Positions 16,636 through 22,472 of a stretch of 22,472 nt of DNA are shown in pieces. The stretch comes from CAYSBE01 sp046309355 (lineage in GTDB: Bacteria > Bacteroidota > Bacteroidia > UKL13-3): positions 1-22,472 of the forward strand of contig JBKCPL010000036.1 in NCBI GenBank assembly GCA_046309355.1, written 5' to 3'. A program made the position numbers and the translations under genes. The notes under the pieces are model-generated. The model saw only the letters and a program-made list of their open reading frames with translations. It ran no database searches and was not told the origin of the DNA. Within the stretch, counting starts at the first letter, position 1. Every line of letters begins with the position of its first letter.

Positions 16636-18237
16636 ATGAAGTACAGAATACTTGCAACCTGCTTATGGATAGCCTCAGCCGTTTGTGCCCAAACTCCCAT
16701 CACCGTGACCAATGCCGATATGCCTTCGCTGAACGACACCCTTCGCTACAGCACCTCCGCCTCTTCGGTTACCTCACTCATTAATCTGACAGGAGCCAAC
16801 CGCACCTGGAATGCGGCCGGTCTTATTCCCAATTTTCAAGATATACAACGCTTTCGTTCGCCTCTGTCTATTAATCCGCTCTATTTTGGCAGCTTTGGTT
16901 CTTCCACATACGGAACGGAATCTACTCAGGGGTTAAACTTCGGGGCCTTACTTCAGGGCTCTGATGCATTTACCTTTTACCGAAACAGTTCAAGCGGATA
17001 CGTAATTGACGGCCGTGGTTTCACTGTTCAGGGATTGCCTCTGGCTCAAACCTATAAAGATTCTGTTTACCGTTTCCCGCTCACGTTTGGTGCTGCCGAT
17101 AGCTGTAGCTGGGTAACCAACGAAGTAAATGCGCTGATTGCTACCATTCGCGGTGCCGGCAAGCGTGTAAATACAGTGGATGGCTGGGGAAGCATCACCA
17201 CACCGTATGGCACGTTCGATTGCATACGCGTTAAAAGTGTTGTACGCTCTACCGATACAATCCGTACCAGTCTTATTCCCATACCTTTCCCCATAAGCTC
17301 CAATTACACCGAGTACAAGTGGATTGCCAAAGGCCAGAAAATTCCGGTTCTCGAAATTGTAGTGCCTCAGGGAGGTGGTGGAGGAACCCAGACTACTGTG
17401 CGGTACCGAGACATAGCCAGACCTGAAGTATTCCAATCGTTGGCCCGTTTCAGCGCCAATAAAACTCAGTTTCAGGTAAATTCAACTACCGATACCTGCA
17501 TACTTACCGATAACAGCACGCGCAATCCCACCTCACGCACGTGGACCATCACCCCATCTACGTTTCAATATACCGGTGGGACCAATGCAAATTCACAACG
17601 TCCTAAAATTTTCTTTACTGAAACGGGTGTATATACCGTTTCGCTGCGTGTGGTGTACGATGCCGGAAGCGATGATACCACTATTGTTGATTACATAACC
17701 GTTGATCAAGGACCCGTTGCCAGTTTTACTGCCAACCGCACAGGAACCAATACATCCACCATCGTTGAATTTACCGATTCCTCACAGGGTAATCCATTCG
17801 TTTGGCAATGGAGTTTTAATCCGCCTACGGTGTCCTTTGTTGGAGGAACAAGTGCACTGTCTCAAAATCCAAAAGTGCTGTTCGATGTGCCGGGTGTGTA
17901 TTCAGTAAGCCTTACTGTTCAAAATACTATTGGTAGCGATACCAAAACGCTTACCGATTACATCTCTGTATTCAATACAGCAGTGGCAGATGTAAACGCT
18001 TTGTATAGTGTGCTGAAATGTTCGCCCAATCCCGCAGATTACTACATACAGCTCGAGTTAAAAAATAGCACCGCTGCTACTATTCCTGTTCAGGTTTACG
18101 ACCTTACAGGCAAGTTATGCCTGAGCGCACAGCCAGTCAATAACCGAATTGACATAAGCAGTTTGCAACCGGGTATGTATTTGATACGTGTACAAGACGG
18201 CACACAACTATTTACCGGCCGATTTGTAAAAGAGTAA
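16636..18237 (+). CDS. PKD-domain protein with T9SS sorting domain
   Basis: 533 aa. A signal peptide (K-Y-R-I-L-A-T-C-L-W-I-A-S-A-V-C-A-Q) is followed by a ~250-residue N-terminal region of unknown fold, seen in other Bacteroidota secreted proteins. Then come two tandem PKD-like domains: about residues 268-358 (A-R-F-S-A-N...G-V-Y-T-V-S-L-R-V-V) and 362-446 (A-S-F-T-A-N...W-Q-W-S-F-N-P...G-V-Y-S-V-S-L-T-V-Q). The last ~80 residues form a type A T9SS sorting domain (C-S-P-N-P-A-D-Y...G-M-Y-L-I-R-V). PKD domains usually mediate extracellular protein or carbohydrate contacts. No catalytic domain was recognised. It is divergent from the small secreted gene (166 bp between starts) and convergent with mtaB (66 bp gap). 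Confidence 0.85.
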   Translation: MKYRILATCLWIASAVCAQTPITVTNADMPSLNDTLRYSTSASSVTSLINLTGANRTWNAAGLIPNFQDIQRFRSPLSINPLYFGSFGSSTYGTESTQGLNFGALLQGSDAFTFYRNSSSGYVIDGRGFTVQGLPLAQTYKDSVYRFPLTFGAADSCSWVTNEVNALIATIRGAGKRVNTVDGWGSITTPYGTFDCIRVKSVVRSTDTIRTSLIPIPFPISSNYTEYKWIAKGQKIPVLEIVVPQGGGGGTQTTVRYRDIARPEVFQSLARFSANKTQFQVNSTTDTCILTDNSTRNPTSRTWTITPSTFQYTGGTNANSQRPKIFFTETGVYTVSLRVVYDAGSDDTTIVDYITVDQGPVASFTANRTGTNTSTIVEFTDSSQGNPFVWQWSFNPPTVSFVGGTSALSQNPKVLFDVPGVYSVSLTVQNTIGSDTKTLTDYISVFNTAVADVNALYSVLKCSPNPADYYIQLELKNSTAATIPVQVYDLTGKLCLSAQPVNNRIDISSLQPGMYLIRVQDGTQLFTGRFVKE

Positions 18238-18303
18238 ACAGGAAGTAGATCAAGTACCGGTTAGCGGTCTAATGGTATAAAAAATAGTTTGCCTGCTCTA
18301 TGC

Positions 18304-19608
18304 CTAAGCGCAAATGGCCAGTAGAGTTCCTTTCATCACCATGTCTGCATCTATTTCAGTCAGTTCAAATTCGGTGATTTCATTTACCAGCATCGGGTCG
18401 TAGTGTGTTTTTACACGCACGTAGTTATCGGTAAAACCATACATCGTATCATTGTCATTTTCGGCTTCCCACAGTACTTTCACCGTTTTGCCCACCTGTT
18501 GTTCGTAAAAGTGCCTGCGTTTTTTATCACTCAGTATAGCCAGCATTTTATTGCGCTCATGCCGGTCGTTCTGTTTTACCTTGCCCTTCATTTTAATGGC
18601 TGTGGTATTGGCCCTTTCGCTGTAAGTAAATACATGCAGGTACGATATGTCGAGTTCGTTTAGGTAATTGTAGGTACTTAGAAAATGCTCGTGCGTTTCG
18701 CCCGGAAATCCAACAATAACATCAACACCGATGCAGGCGTGTGGCATCTGTTTTTTTATTCGTTCAATGCGGGATGTATACAGCACGGTATCGTATTTTC
18801 TGCGCATGGAATGCAGCAGTTCATCGTTTCCGCTTTGCAGGGGTATGTGAAAGTGTGGCACAATAACCGATGACTGTGACGCCAGATCTATAATTTCGTT
18901 ACTGAGCAGGTTAGGCTCAATGGATGAAATACGCAGGCGTTCCAATCCGTTCACCTGTTCCAGTGCGCGCAGCAGTTCGTAAAACGTTTCGCCCGTGTTG
19001 GCACCAAAATCGCCTGTGTTTACGCCTGTCAGTACAATTTCTTTAATGCCCGAGCGTACAATTTTTTCAGCTTGCTTCACCACATTCGAAATGGTATCGC
19101 TACGGCTGCTGCCACGGGCTAGTGGTATGGTGCAAAATGAGCAGAAGTAATCGCACCCGTCCTGTACTTTTAAAAATGTACGCGTGCGGTCGCCCAGCGA
19201 GTAGGAGGAGTGGTATTCAATCACCTCTTTTATTTTCCCGTCTTTTACCTCGGCCACTTCTTTTTTGCGGGTATCGGTCAGGTACTGTTCTATATTAAAT
19301 TTTTCGGCAGCACCCAGCACCAAATCTACACCCGGTATAGATGCAATCTCCTGCGGTTTCAATTGGGCATAGCATCCTATAACCGCTACAAACGCATTCG
19401 GATTGTGCCTCAGCGCCTCACGCACTATTTTCTTGCACTTGCGGTCGGCATGGTCAGTTACCGAGCAGGTATTTATGACATACACATCAGCTCCCGCCTC
19501 AAAAGGCACCTTGCCATAGCCGGCTTGCACCAGCGTGCGGCCTATGGTAGAGGTTTCTGAAAAATTGAGCTTGCAGCCCAAGGTGTAAAATGCGACTGAT
19601 TTGTGCAT
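18304..19608 (-). CDS. mtaB: tRNA (N6-threonylcarbamoyladenosine(37)-C2)-methylthiotransferase MtaB
   Basis: 434 aa from ATG at 19608 (a TTG three codons upstream is less likely). MtaB is a radical-SAM methylthiotransferase converting t6A37 to ms2t6A37 in ANN-decoding tRNAs. Visible: the N-terminal methylthiotransferase domain with three cluster cysteines C12 (T-L-G-C-K-L-N), C48 (I-N-T-C-S-V) and C79 (I-G-C-Y-A-Q), then the radical-SAM C-x3-C-x2-C at C152/C156/C159 (D-G-C-D-Y-F-C-S-F-C). G-V-D-V-I-V-G-F-P-G-E-T and a C-terminal TRAM region follow. The T-L-G-C-K-L-N-F-S-E signature separates MtaB from MiaB and RimO. All six cysteines are present, so it should be active. A perfect TATCTTTG box is 6 nt upstream of the ATG. 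Confidence 0.95.
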   Translation of the reverse strand: MHKSVAFYTLGCKLNFSETSTIGRTLVQAGYGKVPFEAGADVYVINTCSVTDHADRKCKKIVREALRHNPNAFVAVIGCYAQLKPQEIASIPGVDLVLGAAEKFNIEQYLTDTRKKEVAEVKDGKIKEVIEYHSSYSLGDRTRTFLKVQDGCDYFCSFCTIPLARGSSRSDTISNVVKQAEKIVRSGIKEIVLTGVNTGDFGANTGETFYELLRALEQVNGLERLRISSIEPNLLSNEIIDLASQSSVIVPHFHIPLQSGNDELLHSMRRKYDTVLYTSRIERIKKQMPHACIGVDVIVGFPGETHEHFLSTYNYLNELDISYLHVFTYSERANTTAIKMKGKVKQNDRHERNKMLAILSDKKRRHFYEQQVGKTVKVLWEAENDNDTMYGFTDNYVRVKTHYDPMLVNEITEFELTEIDADMVMKGTLLAICA

Positions 19609-19614
19609 GGCCCG

Positions 19615-19622
19615 CAAAGATA
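19615..19622 (-). promoter_or_regulatory. Bacteroidota -7 box TATCTTTG upstream of mtaB
   Basis: An exact TAnnTTTG match on the minus strand, followed by 6 nt and ATG (19608). It has the same arrangement as at 12249-12256. It argues for the ATG at 19608 and for a near-leaderless transcript. Confidence 0.55.
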
Positions 19623-19715
19623 AGGATTATTGAGAATAGGAGTGGAGTGGAATTCGGATGATATTCTTTTGGGGCTGTGCACCCCAAGCCGCTCCGATTG
19701 TGTCACAGCCAGCAG

Positions 19716-19724
19716 CGTTATGCA
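19716..19724. repeat. 9-bp direct repeat CGTTATGCA, copy 1
   Basis: Identical in the same orientation to 21790-21798. The two copies bracket the DUF262 restriction gene, the UVR microprotein and their flanks, about 2.1 kb. Confidence 0.5.
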
Positions 19725-19734
19725 GCTTTTTGTA

Positions 19735-19829
19735 ATGGCGGATTTGGGAGTACAAAACTGTCAATACACCATCAGCTTATGGCGGATTGATGCGAGGTGG
19801 AATGCTCAATTAACCACTTCACCCGCCAT
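19735..19829. repeat. Small structured repeat element with ATGGCGG motifs
   Basis: ATGGCGG occurs at 19735-19741 and 19779-19785 and inverted at 19823-19829. The last two enclose a second stem, GAGGTGG (19794-19800) with CCACTTC (19814-19820; one G-T pair), around a 13-nt loop. Together they make a two-tier hairpin of about 51 nt just downstream of the UVR gene stop. It lacks a T-run on either strand, so it is not a standard terminator. Confidence 0.5.
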
Positions 19830-19844
19830 TGAGCCAAACACCCG

Positions 19845-20012
19845 TTACCTGCCGTTTTTTTGTTCATTATGTTCAATTTCTTCAAGTATTATTAGCAGTT
19901 CCCTTTCTCTGTCACGCAGTCTTGATGCCATTTCGTAATTCTGTGCTGTTATTGCTTTCCCTTTCTTGTCCTGAACGGTTTTTAATTCTTCGATAATTTG
20001 GTCCTTTTTCAT
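19845..20012 (-). CDS. UVR-motif microprotein (55 aa)
   Basis: 55 aa, starting with ATG one base after the TAA of the DUF262 gene (TAA-T-ATG) and ending TAA at 19845-19847. It begins M-K-K-D-Q-I-I-E-E-L-K and contains N-Y-E-M-A-S-R-L-R-D-R-E-R-E-L-L, which matches the UVR motif (x-[FY]-E-x-A-x-x-L-R-D-x-x-x-x-L) of the UvrB C-terminus, UvrC and ClpC. The rest is charged and helical, so the whole protein is probably a helical hairpin or coiled-coil interaction module. UVR motifs mediate protein-protein contacts (UvrB-UvrC; McsA/ClpC). The one-base spacing strongly suggests co-translation with the restriction gene. Partner role is inference; it could also be a stand-alone remnant of a larger UVR protein. 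Confidence 0.7.
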   Translation of the reverse strand: MKKDQIIEELKTVQDKKGKAITAQNYEMASRLRDRERELLIILEEIEHNEQKNGR

Positions 20013-20013
20013 A

Positions 20014-21717
20014 TTATAAGCTATCCTTTAAAAAGTTAATGATTTTTTTCTTACGTTTTTGTATTTCTTGCTTTGTCCAAGTAGGGTTGTCCTTCGTCAT
20101 TGCTTGAATCTCTCGTTGTTGTGCCAAGTGATTATATGTCGCCCTCTTGTCGGTAAAAGGAATGTTACCAACTGAACAATTATGAGATTTTGAGAGCAAT
20201 AAATAGTTGCCTAAACAGTCAATGTATTGATTTCTAAACTCCTCGTCATACTCACAATAGCCTGCCGCTACTGGTTTTCCGTCTGTCGGTGTCTGTGGTG
20301 CGATGTGTTCCAATTCTGGACTAACGATTTTGTCAAAACGAGCTGGTGAATAACCGCTTTTACCTTGTACTTCTAAATGGATTTCGTATTTCCAAAGAAG
20401 ATATTTTGCTGTCGAGTGTGGAATGGCTGCTTGAATTGAACGTTCAAATTCTGTGTCGTTCCAATATGCCCACCACCAAGAGTCGCCACCGGTTTTTTTC
20501 ATCCAGTCTATTCTATAAATTATTGGATTAATGTCGGGGTTCTCTGCGGTGAAATTTTGGAAAACATCATTTACTCTTGAAGTAATGTCGGCTCTTGTTC
20601 CAATTAAACGATGTCGTAAAACAATTGACTCAAGTTTACTGCAAAGTTGATTTATCGTATATGTCGGCAAACCGAATTTGTATGCCTTGATTACAAAAGG
20701 AATGGCGATTCCAATTCCTCCAAGCATTATGAGTGAATGAACCGCCATTTGTTCTCTTTCGTCCTTGCCGAAGAATGTTGTAAGATGTTCAAAACTGATT
20801 GCTAGCGAATGTGTGAATGATTTTATAAATGGAATTGGGTTTCCGTCAGAAAGTAGCGTATTTATTTTTTCAATGGCGTTGGTTTCCCAAAGTGAATTGA
20901 AATGAACTCTTAAAGTGTAAACCAAAACATCATCTTCGTTGATATTGTATTCTATTGAAGAAATGGATTTGTAGATTTTTTCAAAGCGGTTTTTGATTTC
21001 TTCAAGTAGTGATTCCTTTTCTTCGCCACCGTAAAGATGAACGTTGAACATAAATTGAGCTTTGATTATTTCCAAGTTTGAAGGTTTCTTGCCTCTGTTG
21101 TTTTGGAAAATAAACATCTGTATGGCTTCTGATTCGTCCTTAATCTGGTGTGTTGTGCAAAGTGCGATTTGTACAGTATTCAGTATCTTAAGCAAATAGG
21201 ATTCGTCTTTGCTTTCTAATTGTGAAGTGAAGAAGTCGAAAGCGTTTACAATTCTTTTTGCAGATGCAGTTTCAAGTCCGTTCTTGTCTTTTTTGGTTTG
21301 GTCAATTACATAATCTTTGAAAAGTTGTTTGTCATATTCAACAGTTTCAAAACGGTAAGTTGATTTTCGTTTGATAATGGCTTCAAAAATTTCCTGCTCG
21401 GTTTCCGTGAGTTTTCTGATTGAGCTTAGTCGTTTAAATAAGGCAGAAAGAAAAATTACAATTGTTGTTAGTCTTTGCTGTCCGTCAATAACACCAAATT
21501 TTTTGTCAGGTTTCTCTTCAAATAGAAAGTGTCCGAAGTAGTAAAATGATTTTGTTGAACTCTTGTTGTAGTCCTCCAAATCCGATAAAAAAACATTAAC
21601 CTGTTTTGGTGCTTTGCTTTTTTCAAATTCAGTGTCCCAAGAATATGCTCTTTGATATGTAGGAACAAAAATTCTGTTCCAATCTAACATTTGTTTTATT
21701 GTTGTTGATGCTTCCAT
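20014..21717 (-). CDS. GmrSD-type restriction protein (DUF262 + DUF1524/HNH)
   Basis: 567 aa. The N-terminus carries V-P-T-Y-Q-R-A-Y-S-W (18-27) and V-I-D-G-Q-Q-R-L-T-T (76-85), the defining DUF262/GmrS motifs, with D-G-Q-Q-R implicated in nucleotide use. A long helical middle (about 90-440) follows. The C-terminus has L-E-H-I-A-P-Q (469-475), C-L-G-N-Y-L-L-L (501-508), S-H-N (511-513) and G-N-I-P-F-T-D-K-R (517-525), the DUF1524 HNH-like nuclease signature, with H471, N504/N513 and K524 as likely active-site residues. Both halves on one chain match single-chain GmrSD/BrxU-like type IV enzymes that cut modified (e.g. glucosylated hydroxymethylcytosine) phage DNA. The modification recognised here is unknown. 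One sampled line is about 37 percent GC against about 47 percent in lpxK, suggesting acquisition. It is tightly followed by the UVR gene and preceded by a terminator. Confidence 0.88.
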   Translation of the reverse strand: MEASTTIKQMLDWNRIFVPTYQRAYSWDTEFEKSKAPKQVNVFLSDLEDYNKSSTKSFYYFGHFLFEEKPDKKFGVIDGQQRLTTIVIFLSALFKRLSSIRKLTETEQEIFEAIIKRKSTYRFETVEYDKQLFKDYVIDQTKKDKNGLETASAKRIVNAFDFFTSQLESKDESYLLKILNTVQIALCTTHQIKDESEAIQMFIFQNNRGKKPSNLEIIKAQFMFNVHLYGGEEKESLLEEIKNRFEKIYKSISSIEYNINEDDVLVYTLRVHFNSLWETNAIEKINTLLSDGNPIPFIKSFTHSLAISFEHLTTFFGKDEREQMAVHSLIMLGGIGIAIPFVIKAYKFGLPTYTINQLCSKLESIVLRHRLIGTRADITSRVNDVFQNFTAENPDINPIIYRIDWMKKTGGDSWWWAYWNDTEFERSIQAAIPHSTAKYLLWKYEIHLEVQGKSGYSPARFDKIVSPELEHIAPQTPTDGKPVAAGYCEYDEEFRNQYIDCLGNYLLLSKSHNCSVGNIPFTDKRATYNHLAQQREIQAMTKDNPTWTKQEIQKRKKKIINFLKDSL

Positions 21718-21738
21718 TTTAAGTTATTCATACTGTTG

Positions 21739-21777
21739 AAAAAATTGGTGGTGGCTAAGCCTTCACCAATTTTTTTT
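21739..21777. terminator. Intrinsic terminator between the repeat protein and the DUF262 gene
   Basis: AAAAAATTGGTG (21739-21750) pairs with CACCAATTTTTT (21764-21775) around a 13-nt loop that itself contains GGC/GCC. T-runs follow on both strands. It lies downstream of the minus-strand 100-aa gene (stop 21792) and 22 bp upstream of the DUF262 start, so it should separate their transcripts. The DUF262 promoter must then lie in or after it. Confidence 0.8.
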
Positions 21778-21789
21778 ATTTTGATAAGA

Positions 21790-21798
21790 CGTTATGCA
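21790..21798. repeat. 9-bp direct repeat CGTTATGCA, copy 2
   Basis: Overlaps the last codons and stop of the 100-aa gene (reads TGCATAACG on the minus strand). It is identical to 19716-19724. Confidence 0.5.
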
Positions 21799-22094
21799 CT
21801 TCTTGTATTTTGATGCTTGCAATCTTTGTCATAAGTTTTTAACCAAGACCCCTCTTTGCAAGTGAAAGTTTGTCCAGCAGCAACACGAACTGTCTTGCCA
21901 CTACTTGACATTGTTGCTATGTGTTTGCATTTTTCGTCATACGTCTTAATCCAAGAACCTTCCAAGCAAACAAAAAAGTCTGAACCAATTCCAACTACGT
22001 CTTTTCCTGATGATGACATTGTCGAAATGTGTTTCCCCTTTTCATCAAAAGTTTTAATCCAACTACCGTCTGTTTTTACGTCTGATAAAGCCAT
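21792..22094 (-). CDS. 100-aa protein of three 36-residue W-[IL]-K-T-[FY]-D repeats, function unknown
   Basis: Starts at ATG 22094. It has no signal peptide or membrane segment, so it is probably cytoplasmic. The sequence is 2.5 tandem units with Trp at 12, 48 and 84, exactly 36 residues apart: G-S-W-[IL]-K-T-[FY]-D-x-x-x-K-H-x, then S-T-M-S-S-S-G-K (units 1 and 2) and a less conserved F-x-C strand; unit 3 ends T-R-S-A. Each unit looks like two or three beta-strands, so a small beta-repeat fold is likely. Cys occurs at 43, 56, 79 and 92, also with near-repeat spacing. I do not recognise a named family. The gene lies in the AT-richer accessory stretch upstream of the restriction gene and ends at its own terminator. 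Confidence 0.72.
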   Translation of the reverse strand: MALSDVKTDGSWIKTFDEKGKHISTMSSSGKDVVGIGSDFFVCLEGSWIKTYDEKCKHIATMSSSGKTVRVAAGQTFTCKEGSWLKTYDKDCKHQNTRSA

Positions 22095-22349
22095 ATATTT
22101 TTACTTTTTAAATTTTCTTGCCTACTCTGGTCGGTTTTCGGCATCCCCGTTTGTCCGCTAATATAGAATGTCAGTCCGTCAAAATATGTCGTTGTCTTGT
22201 ATAGTCGTCTTTCTAACATAGCAGGTAACTTCTTCCTTCTTTCTTCTTCCTTCTTTCTTCTTTCTTCTTTCTTCCCCCTCGCACATCCATTGCGAACCGG
22301 CCACCTGAAATTGCGTGCATACTTCACCCACAAAAAAAATCTATATTCG
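22095..22349. other. Intergenic region upstream of the 100-aa gene and the Y-family polymerase gene
   Basis: 255 bp between divergent genes, holding a pure pyrimidine tract (22229-22280) and presumably both promoters. No exact TAnnTTTG box was found for the minus gene. On the plus strand TATATTCG (22342-22349) abuts the polymerase ATG with two mismatches or fewer to the consensus. A minus-strand open frame across 22076-22333 is mostly K/E/R low complexity and was not called. Confidence 0.45.
22229..22280 (+). repeat. 52-nt uninterrupted polypyrimidine tract (TTC/TTTC microsatellite)
   Basis: All 52 bases are C or T on the plus strand, mostly CTT/CTTT units ending in a CCCCC run. Such tracts can slip during replication and can form triplex (H-DNA) structures. 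It lies 70 bp upstream of the polymerase start. Confidence 0.9.
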
Positions 22350-22472
22350 ATGTCTGTTTTTACCCATTACGTGAATCACAATTCCATTACACATCAGCGC
22401 CTGGTACTGTTTGTTGATATGAACAGCTTCTTTGCCCGTTGCGAGCAGCAGGTCAATTACTGGCTGCGTGGC
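22350..22472 (+). CDS. Y-family DNA polymerase (DinB/UmuC-like), 3' partial
   Basis: 41 codons from ATG at 22350 to the window edge, still open. Residues 18-34, L-V-L-F-V-D-M-N-S-F-F-A-R-C-E-Q-Q, match the N-terminal catalytic block of Y-family polymerases (first metal-binding Asp = D23, followed by the F-F steric-gate region), and W-L-R-G at the end continues the family pattern. This family does translesion synthesis. D-M-N-S-F-F-A-x-C-E-Q is closer to UmuC/ImpB-type and 'Y-family DNA polymerase' proteins than to classical DinB. The start is the first ATG in frame; about 17 residues precede the conserved block. Which subfamily it belongs to cannot be settled from this fragment. Confidence 0.8.
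   Translation, partial: MSVFTHYVNHNSITHQRLVLFVDMNSFFARCEQQVNYWLRG

Larger units (their letters stand above)
19623..19844. other. Intergenic region with palindromic motifs, no gene recognised
   Basis: This 222-bp gap between mtaB and the UVR microprotein contains a short hairpin (TTGGGG 19669-19674 with CCCCAA 19682-19687) lacking a T-tract, the 9-bp motif CGTTATGCA (19716-19724), and a structured element at 19735-19829. A forward open frame crossing 19630-19938 shows no recognisable domain and runs through the microprotein gene. Confidence 0.5.

Noticed and set aside
19630..19938. 102-codon plus-strand frame between mtaB and the restriction gene
   Set aside because: It runs antisense through the UVR microprotein and through palindromic non-coding DNA; no motif and no promoter box.
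21739..21798. Possible integron attC site around the GTTATGC motif
   Set aside because: The hairpin is an ordinary terminator. No matching inverted RYYYAAC/GTTRRRY pair frames it on either strand, and no integrase is in the window.
22076..22333. 85-codon minus-strand frame upstream of and overlapping the 100-aa gene
   Set aside because: About a quarter of it is K/E/R low complexity from the polypyrimidine tract, it overlaps the 100-aa gene's start out of frame, and no domain is recognisable. The non-repeat part could be a gene remnant.

Overview
This window looks like a piece of a Bacteroidota chromosome (probably a Chitinophagia/Sphingobacteriia-like lineage; the exact placement is inference). 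The reasons are four proteins with C-terminal type IX secretion (T9SS) sorting domains, a Bacteroidota-type 'putative porin', and several promoter boxes of the Bacteroidota form TAnnTTTG close to start codons. No rRNA, tRNA, CRISPR array or transposase was seen.

Region 1 (1-7548, +) is the 3' part of a giant secreted protein whose 5' end lies outside the window. It has 28 tandem HYR-like repeats of about 80 residues (240 bp), a PKD-like segment and a T9SS sorting domain. Its stop codon overlaps the stop of the convergent gene by 4 bp.

Region 2 (7545-13342, -) reads, in transcription order: lpxK (lipid A 4'-kinase), two tandem paralogues of the choice-of-anchor B (LVIVD-repeat) family, each 469 aa with a T9SS tail, and an outer-membrane porin. 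The genes overlap or abut, so they are probably co-expressed, with an internal promoter after lpxK. The theme is the cell envelope and surface.

Region 3 (13390-18237) holds an ABC-F ATPase (+), a small DUF6580-like membrane protein (+), a bidirectional terminator, a small secreted basic/Cys protein (-), and a PKD-domain protein with a T9SS tail (+).

Region 4 (18304-22094, -) has mtaB (tRNA ms2t6A methylthiotransferase), then a visibly AT-richer accessory stretch. In transcription order that stretch is a 100-aa protein of three 36-residue repeats, a terminator, a GmrSD-type (DUF262 + DUF1524) restriction protein, and one base later a 55-aa UVR-motif microprotein. A 9-bp direct repeat lies on each side of the restriction/UVR pair. 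This is the most plausible place for an undescribed system: a candidate type IV restriction enzyme with a tiny UVR partner.

Region 5 (22095-22472) has a 52-nt pure pyrimidine tract, then the first 41 codons of a Y-family DNA polymerase running off the window edge.
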